Positions 35,914 through 43,985 of a DNA stretch of 64,000 nt are shown here, piece by piece. A model generated the notes under the pieces. The model was not told the origin of the DNA. It did no database searches and saw only the letters and a program-made list of their open reading frames with translations. Positions within the stretch are counted from its first letter, which is position 1. Every line of letters starts with the position of its first letter. The DNA lies in contig NZ_WTVG02000040.1 in NCBI RefSeq assembly GCF_012910705.2, positions 1,178,001 to 1,242,000 of the forward strand, read 5' to 3'. The DNA comes from Aromatoleum anaerobium (GTDB lineage Bacteria > Pseudomonadota > Gammaproteobacteria > Burkholderiales > Rhodocyclaceae). Both the position numbers and the translations under genes were made by a program.

Positions 35914-35984
35914 TTTGGGCTTCCTGTGCAAATATTAGCACACGCTAATAGAGTGCGCGACCGGATGAGAAAAACCTTCGCATT

Positions 35985-38900
35985 CTAACGCACTTGCGGC
36001 GCAGCGATGTTCGCCGCGGGACTCCCGGAGCCCTCGCCCGGCGGCGGCTTGACGCGGTACCAGGCCGCATACAGCGCCGGCAGGAACAGCATCGTCAACA
36101 CCGTCGCGACCGTCAGGCCGCCCATGATCGCGACCGCCATCGGGCCGAAGAACGCGCTGTCCGACAGCGGGATCATCGCGAGGATCGCCGCGGCGGCAGT
36201 CAGCATGATCGGGCGGAAGCGGCGCACCGCCGATTCGACGACGGCGTCCCACGCGCTGCGTCCGGCTTCGCGGTCCTGGCGGATCTGGTCGATAAGGATC
36301 ACCGAGTTCCTCATGATCATCCCCGCCAGCGCGATCGTGCCGAGCATCGCGACGAAGCCGAACGGCTTGCCGAACAGCAGCAGGAACGCGGTGACGCCGA
36401 TCAGGCCGAGCGGCGCCGTCAGCAGCACCATGAACACCAGCGAGAAGCTGCGCAGCTGCAGCATCAGCACGGTCAACACGACGACGAGGAACAGCGGCAC
36501 GCCGGCCGCAACCGAACTGCCGCCTTTCGCGCTCTCCTCGGCCGAGCCGCCCACTTCGACGCGGTAGCCGAGCGGCAGTTTCCCGCGCAACGCGTCGATC
36601 GCCGGCGCGAGGTCGGCGACGACGCTCGCCGGCTGCGCCGTACCGTACAGGTTCGCGCGCACGGTGACGGTCGGCAGCCGGTCGCGCCGCCAGATCACGC
36701 CCTGCTCGAAGCCGTATTCGGCCGTCGCGACCTGCGCGAGCGACACGCTGGCCCCGCTCGCGGTCGGAATCGCGAGGTCCGGCAAGAGGCCCAGATGCAC
36801 GCGCTCGGACTCGGCACCGCGCAGCACGACCTCGATCGTCTCGGTGCCGTCGCGGAACTGCGTCACCGCGAGACCCTGCAGCGACGTGTTGAGCAGGTTC
36901 GCGATATCGCGCGTGCTCAGCCCGAGCAGGCGTGCCTTGTCCTGGTCGATCCTCAGCCGCACCTGTTTCGACGGCTCCTCCCAGTCGAGATGCACGTTCG
37001 ACAACTCCGGGCGCGCCCGCAGCGCCGCCGCGACCTGGTGCGCGATGCGCCGCATCTGGCCGAAGTCCTGGCCGCTGACGCGGTATTGCACCGGGAAACC
37101 GACCGGCGGGCCGTTCTCGAGCCGGTTGACGACGCCGAGCACGTCGGCCGGCCCTCCCTCGAAGAGGCGGATCAGCTTCGTGCGCACCGCTTCGCGCGCC
37201 GCCGGACCTTCGGTGAGGACGACGAACTGCGCGAAGTTCGTCTGCGCGAGCGCCTGGTCGAGCGGCAGGTAGAAGCGCGGGCTGCCGCCGCCGAGCCACG
37301 CGACGTAGTTCTCGATGCCTTCCTGCTCGTCGAGGAAAGCTTCGATGCGCCGCACCGCTTCGTCGGTCGCATGGTGCGACACGCCTTCGGCGAGCCGCAG
37401 GTCGACGAGCAGCTCGGGCCGCGTCGAATCGGGGAAGAACTGCTGCGGCACGAAGCGTCCGAAGACGACGATCGCCCCGGCGAAGGCCAGCACCGTCAGC
37501 GCAATGACGATCCAGCGATGCCGCACGCAACCGGTCACGAGCGCGCGCAGGCGCGTGTAGAAGGGGGTGTGGTAGATCGCGTGTTCGTCGTGCAGCTCGT
37601 GCCCGTACGCGGCGCGCGCGGCGAAAAACCGCCCGAGCCGCGGCGACAGCCGCCCTGCAACGCGCGCGAGCCGTGACGGCCCGGTGCGCCGGGCGCGAAA
37701 GTCCGGCAGCAGATGGAAGCCCAGGTAGGGCACGAACAGCACCGCCGCGACCCACGACACGAGCAGCGCGATGACCGTGACCTGGAAGATCGAGCGCGTG
37801 TATTCGCCGGTCGACGACGCCGCGGTCGCAATCGGCAGGAAGCCGGCGGCCGTCACGAGGGTGCCCGACAGCATCGGCATCGCGGTGGAAAAATACGCGA
37901 AGCTCGCCGCCTTCGCGCGCTCCCAGCCTTCCTCCATTTTCGTCGCCATCATCTCGACGGCGATGATCGCATCGTCGACCAGCAGGCCGAGCGCGAGGAT
38001 CAGCGCGCCGAGCGAGATCTTGTGCAGGCCGACGCCGAAGACGTTCATGAACAGGAACGTGATCGCGAGCACCACCGGGATGATGATCAGTACGACGACG
38101 CCGGTGCGAAAACCGAGCGACAAGAGGCTGACGATCATGACGATGACGACCGCCTCGGCGAGCACGGTGACGAACTCGCCGACCGAGCGCTGAACGGTGC
38201 GCGGCTGGTCGGCGACGCGTTCGAGGCGCACGCCGACGGGCAGCTGCGCGCCGATGCGCTCGACCGCGTCGTCGAGCCCGCGGCCGAGCGCGATGATGTC
38301 GCCCCCCGCGCGCATCGACACGCCGAGCCCGAGCCCGTCCTCGCCCATGAAGCGCATGCGCTCGGCCGGCGGGTCGGCGAAGCCGCGCTTGACCTCGGCC
38401 ACGTCGCCGAGCCGGAACGCGCGGCCCTGGGCGCGGATCAGCGTGTCGGCGATCGCCCTGACGTCGTCGAACGCGCCCGACGGCCGCAGCCACACGCGCT
38501 CGTCGGCGGTCTCGAAGAAGCCCGCGCCGGTCAGCGCGTTCTGCTCGGCGAGGGCGTCGACGAAGTCGCGCAGCGACAGGCCGAACGTCGCGAGCTTGGT
38601 GTTCGACAGCTCGATGAAGATGCGCTCGGGCTGCTCGCCGAACAGGCTCACCTTGGCGACGTCGGGCACGCGCAGGAATTCGCTGCGGATCGCCTCGGCG
38701 TAGCGCTTCAGGTCCGCGTAGTCGAGGCCGTCGCCGACGAGCGCGAAGACATTGCCGTAGGTGTCGCCGAACTCGTCGTTGAAGAACGGGCCGATCACCC
38801 CCTGCGGCAGCAAGGGGCGGATGTCGCCGATCTTCTTGCGGATCTGGTACCACACGTCCGGAATCTCGTCCGCGGGCGTCGAATCCTTCGCGGCGAAGAA

Positions 38901-39224
38901 CACCAGCGATTCGCCCGGCTTCGAATAGCTGCGCAGATAGTCCGCCTGCGCGACCTCCTGCAGCTTCTTCTCGATTTCGTCGGTGACCTGCTCGGCGACC
39001 TCCCGCGCGCTCGCGCCGGGCCACTCGGTGCGCACGACCATCACCTTGAACGTGAACGGCGGGTCTTCGGACTGGCCGAGCCGGGTGTAGGAATAAAGCC
39101 CGACCAGCGTCAGCACGACGATGAAGTACAGCACCAGCGACGGGTGGCGCAGCCCCCACGCCGAGATGTTGAAGCGCCCGTGATCGAGGGGTTCGCCGCC
39201 CGCCTCCCCGGCGCCGCGGCTCAT
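35985..39224 (-). CDS. RND efflux transporter permease (AcrB/HAE-1-like)
   Basis: 1079 residues. Twelve membrane helices in two halves with large periplasmic loops; starts at ATG 39224, overlapping the adaptor stop by 4 bp. Motifs: QVTDEIEKKLQEVAQADYL, LILALGLLVDDAIIAVEMM with the proton-relay Asp pair of TM4, GTLVTAAGFLPIA, and RRFRPIMLTAAAAILAMIPL near the end. Substrate unknown; sequence style (SWVAAVLFVPYLGFHLLPD) is that of the less specific HAE-1/MMPL-like group of betaproteobacteria. TolC at 33468 may be the outer channel. Confidence 0.95.
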   Translation of the reverse strand: MSRGAGEAGGEPLDHGRFNISAWGLRHPSLVLYFIVVLTLVGLYSYTRLGQSEDPPFTFKVMVVRTEWPGASAREVAEQVTDEIEKKLQEVAQADYLRSYSKPGESLVFFAAKDSTPADEIPDVWYQIRKKIGDIRPLLPQGVIGPFFNDEFGDTYGNVFALVGDGLDYADLKRYAEAIRSEFLRVPDVAKVSLFGEQPERIFIELSNTKLATFGLSLRDFVDALAEQNALTGAGFFETADERVWLRPSGAFDDVRAIADTLIRAQGRAFRLGDVAEVKRGFADPPAERMRFMGEDGLGLGVSMRAGGDIIALGRGLDDAVERIGAQLPVGVRLERVADQPRTVQRSVGEFVTVLAEAVVIVMIVSLLSLGFRTGVVVLIIIPVVLAITFLFMNVFGVGLHKISLGALILALGLLVDDAIIAVEMMATKMEEGWERAKAASFAYFSTAMPMLSGTLVTAAGFLPIATAASSTGEYTRSIFQVTVIALLVSWVAAVLFVPYLGFHLLPDFRARRTGPSRLARVAGRLSPRLGRFFAARAAYGHELHDEHAIYHTPFYTRLRALVTGCVRHRWIVIALTVLAFAGAIVVFGRFVPQQFFPDSTRPELLVDLRLAEGVSHHATDEAVRRIEAFLDEQEGIENYVAWLGGGSPRFYLPLDQALAQTNFAQFVVLTEGPAAREAVRTKLIRLFEGGPADVLGVVNRLENGPPVGFPVQYRVSGQDFGQMRRIAHQVAAALRARPELSNVHLDWEEPSKQVRLRIDQDKARLLGLSTRDIANLLNTSLQGLAVTQFRDGTETIEVVLRGAESERVHLGLLPDLAIPTASGASVSLAQVATAEYGFEQGVIWRRDRLPTVTVRANLYGTAQPASVVADLAPAIDALRGKLPLGYRVEVGGSAEESAKGGSSVAAGVPLFLVVVLTVLMLQLRSFSLVFMVLLTAPLGLIGVTAFLLLFGKPFGFVAMLGTIALAGMIMRNSVILIDQIRQDREAGRSAWDAVVESAVRRFRPIMLTAAAAILAMIPLSDSAFFGPMAVAIMGGLTVATVLTMLFLPALYAAWYRVKPPPGEGSGSPAANIAAPQVR

Positions 39225-40324
39225 CGCCTCACATCCACCGCGACGGGGGCGGTTTCGTCGACCGGCCGCACCATTTCGCCCTCGACCAGGCGATGCACGC
39301 CGGCGACGACGACGCGCGCGCCCGGCGGCAGCCCCGAGCGGATCACGACGCCGTTCTCGCGGAACTCGCCGGCTTCGACCGCGAGCGGGCGCACCGTCGA
39401 GGCGTCGTCGACGATCCAGACGACGTCGCGCCCGTCGACGCGGGTCAGCGCCGGCAAAGGCAGCACCGTCTGCGCCGCCGCCTCCAACGCGAACGCGACA
39501 CTCGCTGTCGCCCCGAGCGGGAGCGCCTCGCCGGCGCGCGGGACGCTGACCCGCACTGCGAACGAGCGCGTGGCGGCATCGGCCGCCGGGGCAATTTCGC
39601 GTATCACCCCCGCGAACTCGCGGTCCGGATCGGACCACGAGCGCACGACCGCTTTCGCCCCGGCCGCGAGTCCGCCGACGCGGCTCTCCGGCACGTGGAT
39701 CAGCACCTCGCGTTCGTCGAGCCGTGCCACGCGCACCACCGGCTGGCCGCTGGAAACGACTTCGCCGGGCTCGGCAGGCGCCGCAATGACGACGCCGTCG
39801 TGGTCCGCAACGAGCGTCGCGTATTCCGCCTGGTTGCCGGCGCTGGCCGCTTCGGCGCGCGCCTGGCGCAAGCGCGCCTGCGCCGCCTGCAGCGCGGTGC
39901 GGCGGCTGTCGAGCGCGGACTCGCTGATGAAATTGCGCTCGCGCAGGCTCTTGCTGCGATCGAACTCGCTGCGCGCGAGCGCCACGTCCGCTTCGGCCGC
40001 GACGACCTGCGCGCGGGCGGCGTTCGCGGCGAGCCGGGCATCCTGCGGGTCGAGCCGCGCGAGCACGTCGCCACGCCGGATCCGCGCGCCGACATCGACG
40101 CGTCGCTCGGTGATCTTGCCGCCGATGCGGAACGCGAGATCCGTTTCGAAGCGCGAGCGGACTTCGCCCGTGTACACGTTCACGCTCATCGTCGGCACGG
40201 ACGTCTCGGCGACGCTGCGCACGAGCACCGCGCGCGGCGGCTTGTCGGCGACCGGCGGGTCGGAACAGCCCGTCAGCAGCGCCAGCAGAACCAACGGGGC
40301 AGCGAGGAAAATCGGGGCCTTCAT
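39221..40324 (-). CDS. RND efflux periplasmic adaptor lipoprotein
   Basis: 367 residues; signal peptide with lipobox LLTGC, so lipid-anchored. MFP domains in order: beta-barrel/lipoyl half DLAFRIGGKITERRVDVG, coiled hairpin (about 95-165), second lipoyl half VADHDGVVIAAPAEPGEVV, and membrane-proximal domain ending PPGARVVVAGVHRLVEGEMV. It bridges permease and TolC-type channel. First gene of the pair; no regulator gene next to it. Confidence 0.94.
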   Translation of the reverse strand: MKAPIFLAAPLVLLALLTGCSDPPVADKPPRAVLVRSVAETSVPTMSVNVYTGEVRSRFETDLAFRIGGKITERRVDVGARIRRGDVLARLDPQDARLAANAARAQVVAAEADVALARSEFDRSKSLRERNFISESALDSRRTALQAAQARLRQARAEAASAGNQAEYATLVADHDGVVIAAPAEPGEVVSSGQPVVRVARLDEREVLIHVPESRVGGLAAGAKAVVRSWSDPDREFAGVIREIAPAADAATRSFAVRVSVPRAGEALPLGATASVAFALEAAAQTVLPLPALTRVDGRDVVWIVDDASTVRPLAVEAGEFRENGVVIRSGLPPGARVVVAGVHRLVEGEMVRPVDETAPVAVDVRR

Positions 40325-40527
40325 CGGGAACCTCCGCTCGCGCGAAAACAGCCGCGAGAGCGTTCAGGATCGAGTCGAAATGGATTTCGGCGTATTTGCC
40401 GGTGTCCTGCGCGCGGCAGTACCGGCCGAAAGAATAGCGCGATAGCGCCCGATGGAGCAGCGGCGCAACGAACCGGTAGCGATCGTATCACCTCGACCGG
40501 GCGGAACGAGGGGGGGGGCGACAGCGG

Positions 40528-40585
40528 GATCATCGCCGGCATCGCCGCCGCGGCCAGCACGATCGAACGGAAGCGACGACGCGAT
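40528..40585 (-). pseudogene. Remnant of a second RND permease C-terminus
   Basis: The minus strand reads RRFRSIVLAAAAMPAMIPLS, close to RRFRPIMLTAAAAILAMIPL in the intact permease, and the DNA matches about 36168-36222 at roughly four bases in five. The reading continues into meaningless sequence after a run of nine G on the plus strand (40509-40518). The rest of 40325-40599 contains nothing recognisable. Confidence 0.5.
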
Positions 40586-40599
40586 ACCGGGTACGCGCC

Positions 40600-41595
40600 T
40601 CAGGCGGACCGCAGCGCGGTGAGCCCGCCCTCGAATCGGGCTTTGGCAAACGACGCGCCGGCCCTCAGCAACTCGGCTGCCCCGTAACGGTGGCGCATGT
40701 TGCAGCCGTTGCACAGTTCGGCGATCGGCTCCATGCCCTCGCGCCGCGTCAGCACCTCATCCAGGCTGTCGCTCGCCACGTGCCCGATGGCGTGCCGGTG
40801 GCCGATGTCGTTGTAGCAGTACAGATATTCTCCCGCCGCCGAAACGAAGACATCGACGTTGCGCGGGATGCAGCGGAAGCGGTTGCGGCGCCATTGCCGC
40901 AGCAGGTCGCGGGCGCCGGGAATGAAATCGATTTCCTGCGAGCGCAATCGATGACGCCGGATGAGGTCGCGCAACGTGCGCGTTGCCGGCTCGTCAGCCT
41001 TCAGGCTGCCGGCGCGGTTGTACAGCGTCGGCGACATCGTCAGCGTATCCACGCCCTGCGCGCGCAGCCAGTCGATCGTCTCCGGCAGCGAAGGCAGGCA
41101 TTCGGGCATCGGCGTGAGGCTGATCGCGAGCCGCGTGCGCCGGAGCAGTTTCTGCGCCGCCTGGATGTTCGCCATGACGCGAGCGTGGTCGAGGTTCACA
41201 TGGACACGTCCATACACCGCAGGATCAATACTGGAAAAGGACACCAGCAGCAGTTCGATCGCGCCATCGAGATGGCGGAGCTTGTCGGGGTCGAGCAGGT
41301 GTCCGTTGCTGACCATGTCGAAGCGCACCGGATGGCCGCGAAGGTCGTCGACAAACTCGAAGAACCCCTTGTGCGTGGTCGGCTCGCCATACCCGGCGAT
41401 GACGACGCGGAAAACCCGCTCCGGCGACAGCCGCCCGAGCACCTGCTGCCAGGTCTCGCGCTTCATGAGCTGAGGGTGCTCGATCAGCTCGCGCGGGCAC
41501 ATCGGGCACAGCGCGTTGCACTTGCTCGTCCATTCGGCGTTGACGGCGATCCGGTAGTCTCCGCCGCTGCGCATTTTCGGTGCTGTCGCGCTCAT
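40600..41595 (-). CDS. Radical SAM / SPASM-domain protein
   Basis: 331 residues from ATG 41595, overlapping the PNPOx-like gene stop by 4 bp. The [4Fe-4S] motif is CNALCPMC (CxxxCxxC) after VNAEWTSK; GYGEPTTHKGF is the SAM-binding region of MoaA-like enzymes. The C-terminal part has Cys residues in FRCIPRNVDV, YLYCYND and AELCNGCNMRH, consistent with a SPASM auxiliary-cluster domain. SPASM enzymes often modify peptides, and double-glycine peptide genes start 850 bp away on the other strand, but a direct link is only inference. Confidence 0.85.
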   Translation of the reverse strand: MSATAPKMRSGGDYRIAVNAEWTSKCNALCPMCPRELIEHPQLMKRETWQQVLGRLSPERVFRVVIAGYGEPTTHKGFFEFVDDLRGHPVRFDMVSNGHLLDPDKLRHLDGAIELLLVSFSSIDPAVYGRVHVNLDHARVMANIQAAQKLLRRTRLAISLTPMPECLPSLPETIDWLRAQGVDTLTMSPTLYNRAGSLKADEPATRTLRDLIRRHRLRSQEIDFIPGARDLLRQWRRNRFRCIPRNVDVFVSAAGEYLYCYNDIGHRHAIGHVASDSLDEVLTRREGMEPIAELCNGCNMRHRYGAAELLRAGASFAKARFEGGLTALRSA

Positions 41596-42086
41596 GGCAA
41601 AGGGCCCAGCCGGGGAACGTGGTTCGGGCAGTTCGGCACCACCTGCTCGATGTCGACCACCACTACGCGCGTGCTCCCCGGAAAGAGGGCCAGCAGTTCG
41701 CCCGCATCGTGGATGGTCGCCTTGCCGTTGACGCGCAGGCGGCCGCCGTCGGTGAAATCGATGAACAGGCAGCCGACATGCGGATTCGACAGGATATTCC
41801 CAAGGCTCATGAAGGCGCCATTGCCGTCGAAATCGGCAAAGACGAAGCGCCTTTCGTCGAGGATGCGCAACAGTCCGGGCCCGCCGCCCTTGAACGAGCA
41901 GTCGCAGCGGCCATCGGGCGAGCTGGTTGCGAGGAAGAAGAACGGCGCGTTTTCCAGGCGGGCGTGGAATTCGCCCGGGATGTGGTCCCACAGCAGGCGC
42001 CGGCGGCGGGCGTCGTCCCAAATCGTGCGGGTGTTCCAGCGCTGCTGGGCGGCAAGTTCGCCCTCATTGAACGGCGGCAGGTTCAT
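41592..42086 (-). CDS. Pyridoxamine 5'-phosphate oxidase-like flavin-binding protein
   Basis: 164 residues of split-barrel type: FHARLENAPFFFLATSSPDG, CDCSFKGGGPGLLRILDE, FADFDGNGAFMSLGNI and HVGCLFIDFTDGGRLRVNG, as in the MSMEG_1061/PNPOx-like family that bind FMN or F420-type cofactors. Function not assignable; co-translated with the radical SAM gene. Upstream lies the 360-bp region holding the sigma-54 promoter of the opposite strand. Confidence 0.85.
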   Translation of the reverse strand: MNLPPFNEGELAAQQRWNTRTIWDDARRRRLLWDHIPGEFHARLENAPFFFLATSSPDGRCDCSFKGGGPGLLRILDERRFVFADFDGNGAFMSLGNILSNPHVGCLFIDFTDGGRLRVNGKATIHDAGELLALFPGSTRVVVVDIEQVVPNCPNHVPRLGPLP

Positions 42087-42316
42087 CGGCTGTGGTCGCT
42101 CCGGAAAGGGGTCGGTCGGGTGGCGGTGCCCCCCATCACCAGCCGAAAGTCTGTACCGGGAAGATTAAGGTGAGCTTAAGCGGAGAGGGCGAACCAGACT
42201 GTTGCTAATCAGCACACAGAATTGCGGCAACCTGTTCGACGAAAACCATCACAGCACGTCGCCGCGCGCCACGACCGCGGCGCAGAATCTCCGGAATCGA
42301 TAAAAATAACGCTGTG

Positions 42317-42374
42317 TTTTCAATGTATTGCAAGTAAATTTCGGGTCTCGCCCGACAACTGGCACGGTCTCTGC
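42317..42374 (+). promoter_or_regulatory. Sigma-54 promoter with IHF-like site ahead of the GG-peptide genes
   Basis: TGGCACGGTCTCTGC at 42360-42374 matches the sigma-54 consensus (TGGCAC-n5-TTGC) except C for T at one position, with GG and GC correctly spaced. Thirty-five bases upstream, TTTTCAATGTATTG (42317-42330) fits the IHF consensus WATCAAn4TTR with one mismatch. Transcription should begin near 42386, where a hairpin TCGAGC-n10-GCTCGA (42385-42406) lies at the 5' end of the RNA. The same arrangement recurs at 57858-57915 on the minus strand. Confidence 0.75.
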
Positions 42375-42446
42375 GATAGGTCTGTCGAGCGCGCGAAAGT
42401 GCTCGATGCAAATCCAACCCGTAACAGAGCTCTCAGGAGAACGACC

Positions 42447-42728
42447 ATGAAATCCAGCCTGATCATCAAGGACCTGTCCCTCGACAAAGCCCTCGATCGC
42501 AAAGCCATGTCGTCGGTTCGCGGCGGCGTCGGCAACCAGGCCAACGCGACTCAGCAGGGGAACTTCCAGGAAATGTTTGCTCCGGTGGCGGTCGCCAACG
42601 GCGCGGACTTCGGCGGCAGCGGCCCGGTGAATTTCCAGGTCACGTCCAAGCCGACCCAGGACGCGTGGAACGACGCCGACAACACGAACAAGATCCGCTA
42701 TTCGCACTACTACCCCTACGCCGCGTAA
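42447..42728 (+). CDS. Double-glycine leader peptide 1
   Basis: 93 residues: a 27-residue leader (SLIIKDLSLDKALDRK, AMSSVRGG) with hydrophobic residues at -12 (Leu), -7 (Met) and -4 (Val) and GG at -2/-1, the pattern cut by C39 peptidases; then a 66-residue mature part rich in Asn, Gln, Ala, Gly without Cys (QANATQQGNFQEMFAPVAVA, GGSGPVNFQVTSKPTQ), ending in an aromatic His/Tyr tail HYYPYAA. Ribosome site AGGAGA 8 bp upstream. First gene after the sigma-54 promoter. No named family recognised. The C39 exporter is encoded at 46372. Confidence 0.85.
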   Translation: MKSSLIIKDLSLDKALDRKAMSSVRGGVGNQANATQQGNFQEMFAPVAVANGADFGGSGPVNFQVTSKPTQDAWNDADNTNKIRYSHYYPYAA

Positions 42729-42741
42729 TACCGACGAGCCC

Positions 42742-42766
42742 GGCGGAGGCGCCGCCAGCCTCCGCC
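42742..42766 (+). promoter_or_regulatory. Intercistronic hairpin after peptide gene 1
   Basis: Perfect 9-bp stem GGCGGAGGC / GCCTCCGCC with a 7-base loop, 13 bp after the stop, no T-run. Equivalent hairpins follow peptide genes 2 and 3. More likely an RNA stabiliser, processing site or partial attenuator than a full terminator. Confidence 0.5.
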
Positions 42767-42812
42767 AGCCTCTGCCGGATCGATACCTCACCAACCTCGC
42801 AGGAGAACCATC

Positions 42813-43085
42813 ATGAACTCGACTCTGATCATCAAGGACCTGTCCCTCGACAAGGCGCTCGATCGCAAGGCGATGTCCGCGGTACGCGGCGGCTTCTTCG
42901 ATCAGGCCAATGCCACCCAGCAGGCGAACGGCCAGACGATGACGGCGCCTGTCGAAGTCGCCAACTTGGCCAACTTCGGCGGCAGCGGCCCGGTGAATAT
43001 GCAGGTCACGTCCGAGCCGACGCAGTACGCATCGAACGACAGCTACAGCAAGAACAAGATCGGCTATCCGCACTACTACTGGTAA
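42813..43085 (+). CDS. Double-glycine leader peptide 2
   Basis: 90 residues; leader of 27 residues nearly identical to peptide 1 (DLSLDKALDRKAMSAVRGG), then a 63-residue mature part FFDQANATQQANGQ, NFGGSGPVNMQVTSEPTQ and a tail IGYPHYYW. It is a clear paralogue of peptides 1 and 3. Ribosome site AGGAGAA. Predicted substrate of the C39 exporter in the locus. Confidence 0.87.
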   Translation: MNSTLIIKDLSLDKALDRKAMSAVRGGFFDQANATQQANGQTMTAPVEVANLANFGGSGPVNMQVTSEPTQYASNDSYSKNKIGYPHYYW

Positions 43086-43096
43086 TAGCGACGAGC

Positions 43097-43125
43097 CTGG
43101 CGGAGGCGACGACAGTCTCCGCCAG
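43097..43125 (+). promoter_or_regulatory. Intercistronic hairpin after peptide gene 2
   Basis: Perfect 9-bp stem CTGGCGGAG / CTCCGCCAG with an 11-base loop, 11 bp after the stop. Flanking sequence (GACGAGCC before, GGATC/GGATCAA after) is shared with the hairpin after gene 1, so the whole gene-plus-hairpin unit was duplicated. Confidence 0.5.
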
Positions 43126-43177
43126 CTTCCGACGGATCAATGCCTGTTTGCCAAACCAACGTTTCAGGAGAACTACC

Positions 43178-43459
43178 ATGAATTCGACTCTCACCATCAA
43201 GGATCTGTCCCTCGACAAGGCCCTCGACCGCAAGTCCATGTCCGCCGTCCGCGGCGGCTTCTTCGATCAGGCCAACGCGACTCAGCAGCAGAACTTCCAG
43301 TCGATGTTCGCTCCGGTGGCCGTCGCCAACGGCGCAAACTTTGCCGGCAGCGGTCCGGTGATCATCCAGGTCGACTCGATGCCGACGCAGGTGGCATCGA
43401 ACGACAGCGACAGCAAGAACCGCAACCTCTTCGGCCACCTCTTCGGCGGCATGGCCTGA
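43178..43459 (+). CDS. Double-glycine leader peptide 3
   Basis: 93 residues; leader as in peptides 1 and 2 with KSMSAVRGG, mature part FFDQANATQQQNFQSMFAPV, NFAGSGPVIIQVDSMPTQ, and a different tail NLFGHLFGGMA. Conserved core positions between the three paralogues are QANATQQ, SGPV, QV-S-PTQ and ND. Ribosome site CAGGAGAA. Confidence 0.87.
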   Translation: MNSTLTIKDLSLDKALDRKSMSAVRGGFFDQANATQQQNFQSMFAPVAVANGANFAGSGPVIIQVDSMPTQVASNDSDSKNRNLFGHLFGGMA

Positions 43460-43470
43460 CGACCCCGATC

Positions 43471-43501
43471 CCGGTGGCGGCCTCGACACGGCCTCCACCG
43501 G
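43471..43501 (+). promoter_or_regulatory. Intercistronic hairpin after peptide gene 3
   Basis: Stem CCGGTGG / CCACCGG with an inner GCC/GGC pair block, 11 bp after the stop. The sequence differs from the previous two hairpins while the pairing is kept, which argues that the structure matters. Confidence 0.45.
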
Positions 43502-43531
43502 ATTCGAGAAAAGCTGCACCGGAGGCACATC

Positions 43532-43822
43532 ATGGCTGCCATCACCGTCAAGGACCTGCGGACCGACCTTACCCTGGACCGCAAGACAATGTCCTGCGTC
43601 AATGGTCGGGGAGGCGCGCCGTGGGTCTATGGATGGATAAGCCCTTATATCGGGCACGCGTCGACCCGCTTCGGCGCCGTCACCAATTTTTACCAGACCA
43701 ACAACATCTTCGTCGCGGATCAAATGAACAATCAGATCCAGGTGATCGACATCGACAATTCGGCTGCCAATGCGGCCATCAACGTCGCCGCGACCCAGAC
43801 AGCCATCAACTTCAAGCGGTAG
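43532..43822 (+). CDS. Double-glycine leader peptide 4 (divergent)
   Basis: 96 residues. The leader AAITVKDLRTDLTLDRKTM is recognisably the same family, but the processing region reads SCVNGRGG, shifting the GG two residues further from the conserved Val than in the other peptides; a Cys also occurs in the leader. The mature part (about 68 residues) is aromatic near its start (WVYGWISPYIGH) and Asn/Ala-rich at the end (IDNSAANAAINVAATQTAI). Ribosome site CGGAGG. Same orientation and spacing as the others. Confidence 0.78.
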   Translation: MAAITVKDLRTDLTLDRKTMSCVNGRGGAPWVYGWISPYIGHASTRFGAVTNFYQTNNIFVADQMNNQIQVIDIDNSAANAAINVAATQTAINFKR

Positions 43823-43985
43823 ACGCCGCGGTGATGTGCGACCGGAGCATCACCGCACGCGGCGGCGGAGGCCTTGCGGCTTCCGTCGCCACCGCGGCGA
43901 TGCCGCTCCGGACAGGTCGCGCCGGTGACCTATACTGGGGCATCGGGCGATCGTCATTCCAACCACGAATCTCGAGGAACACACC

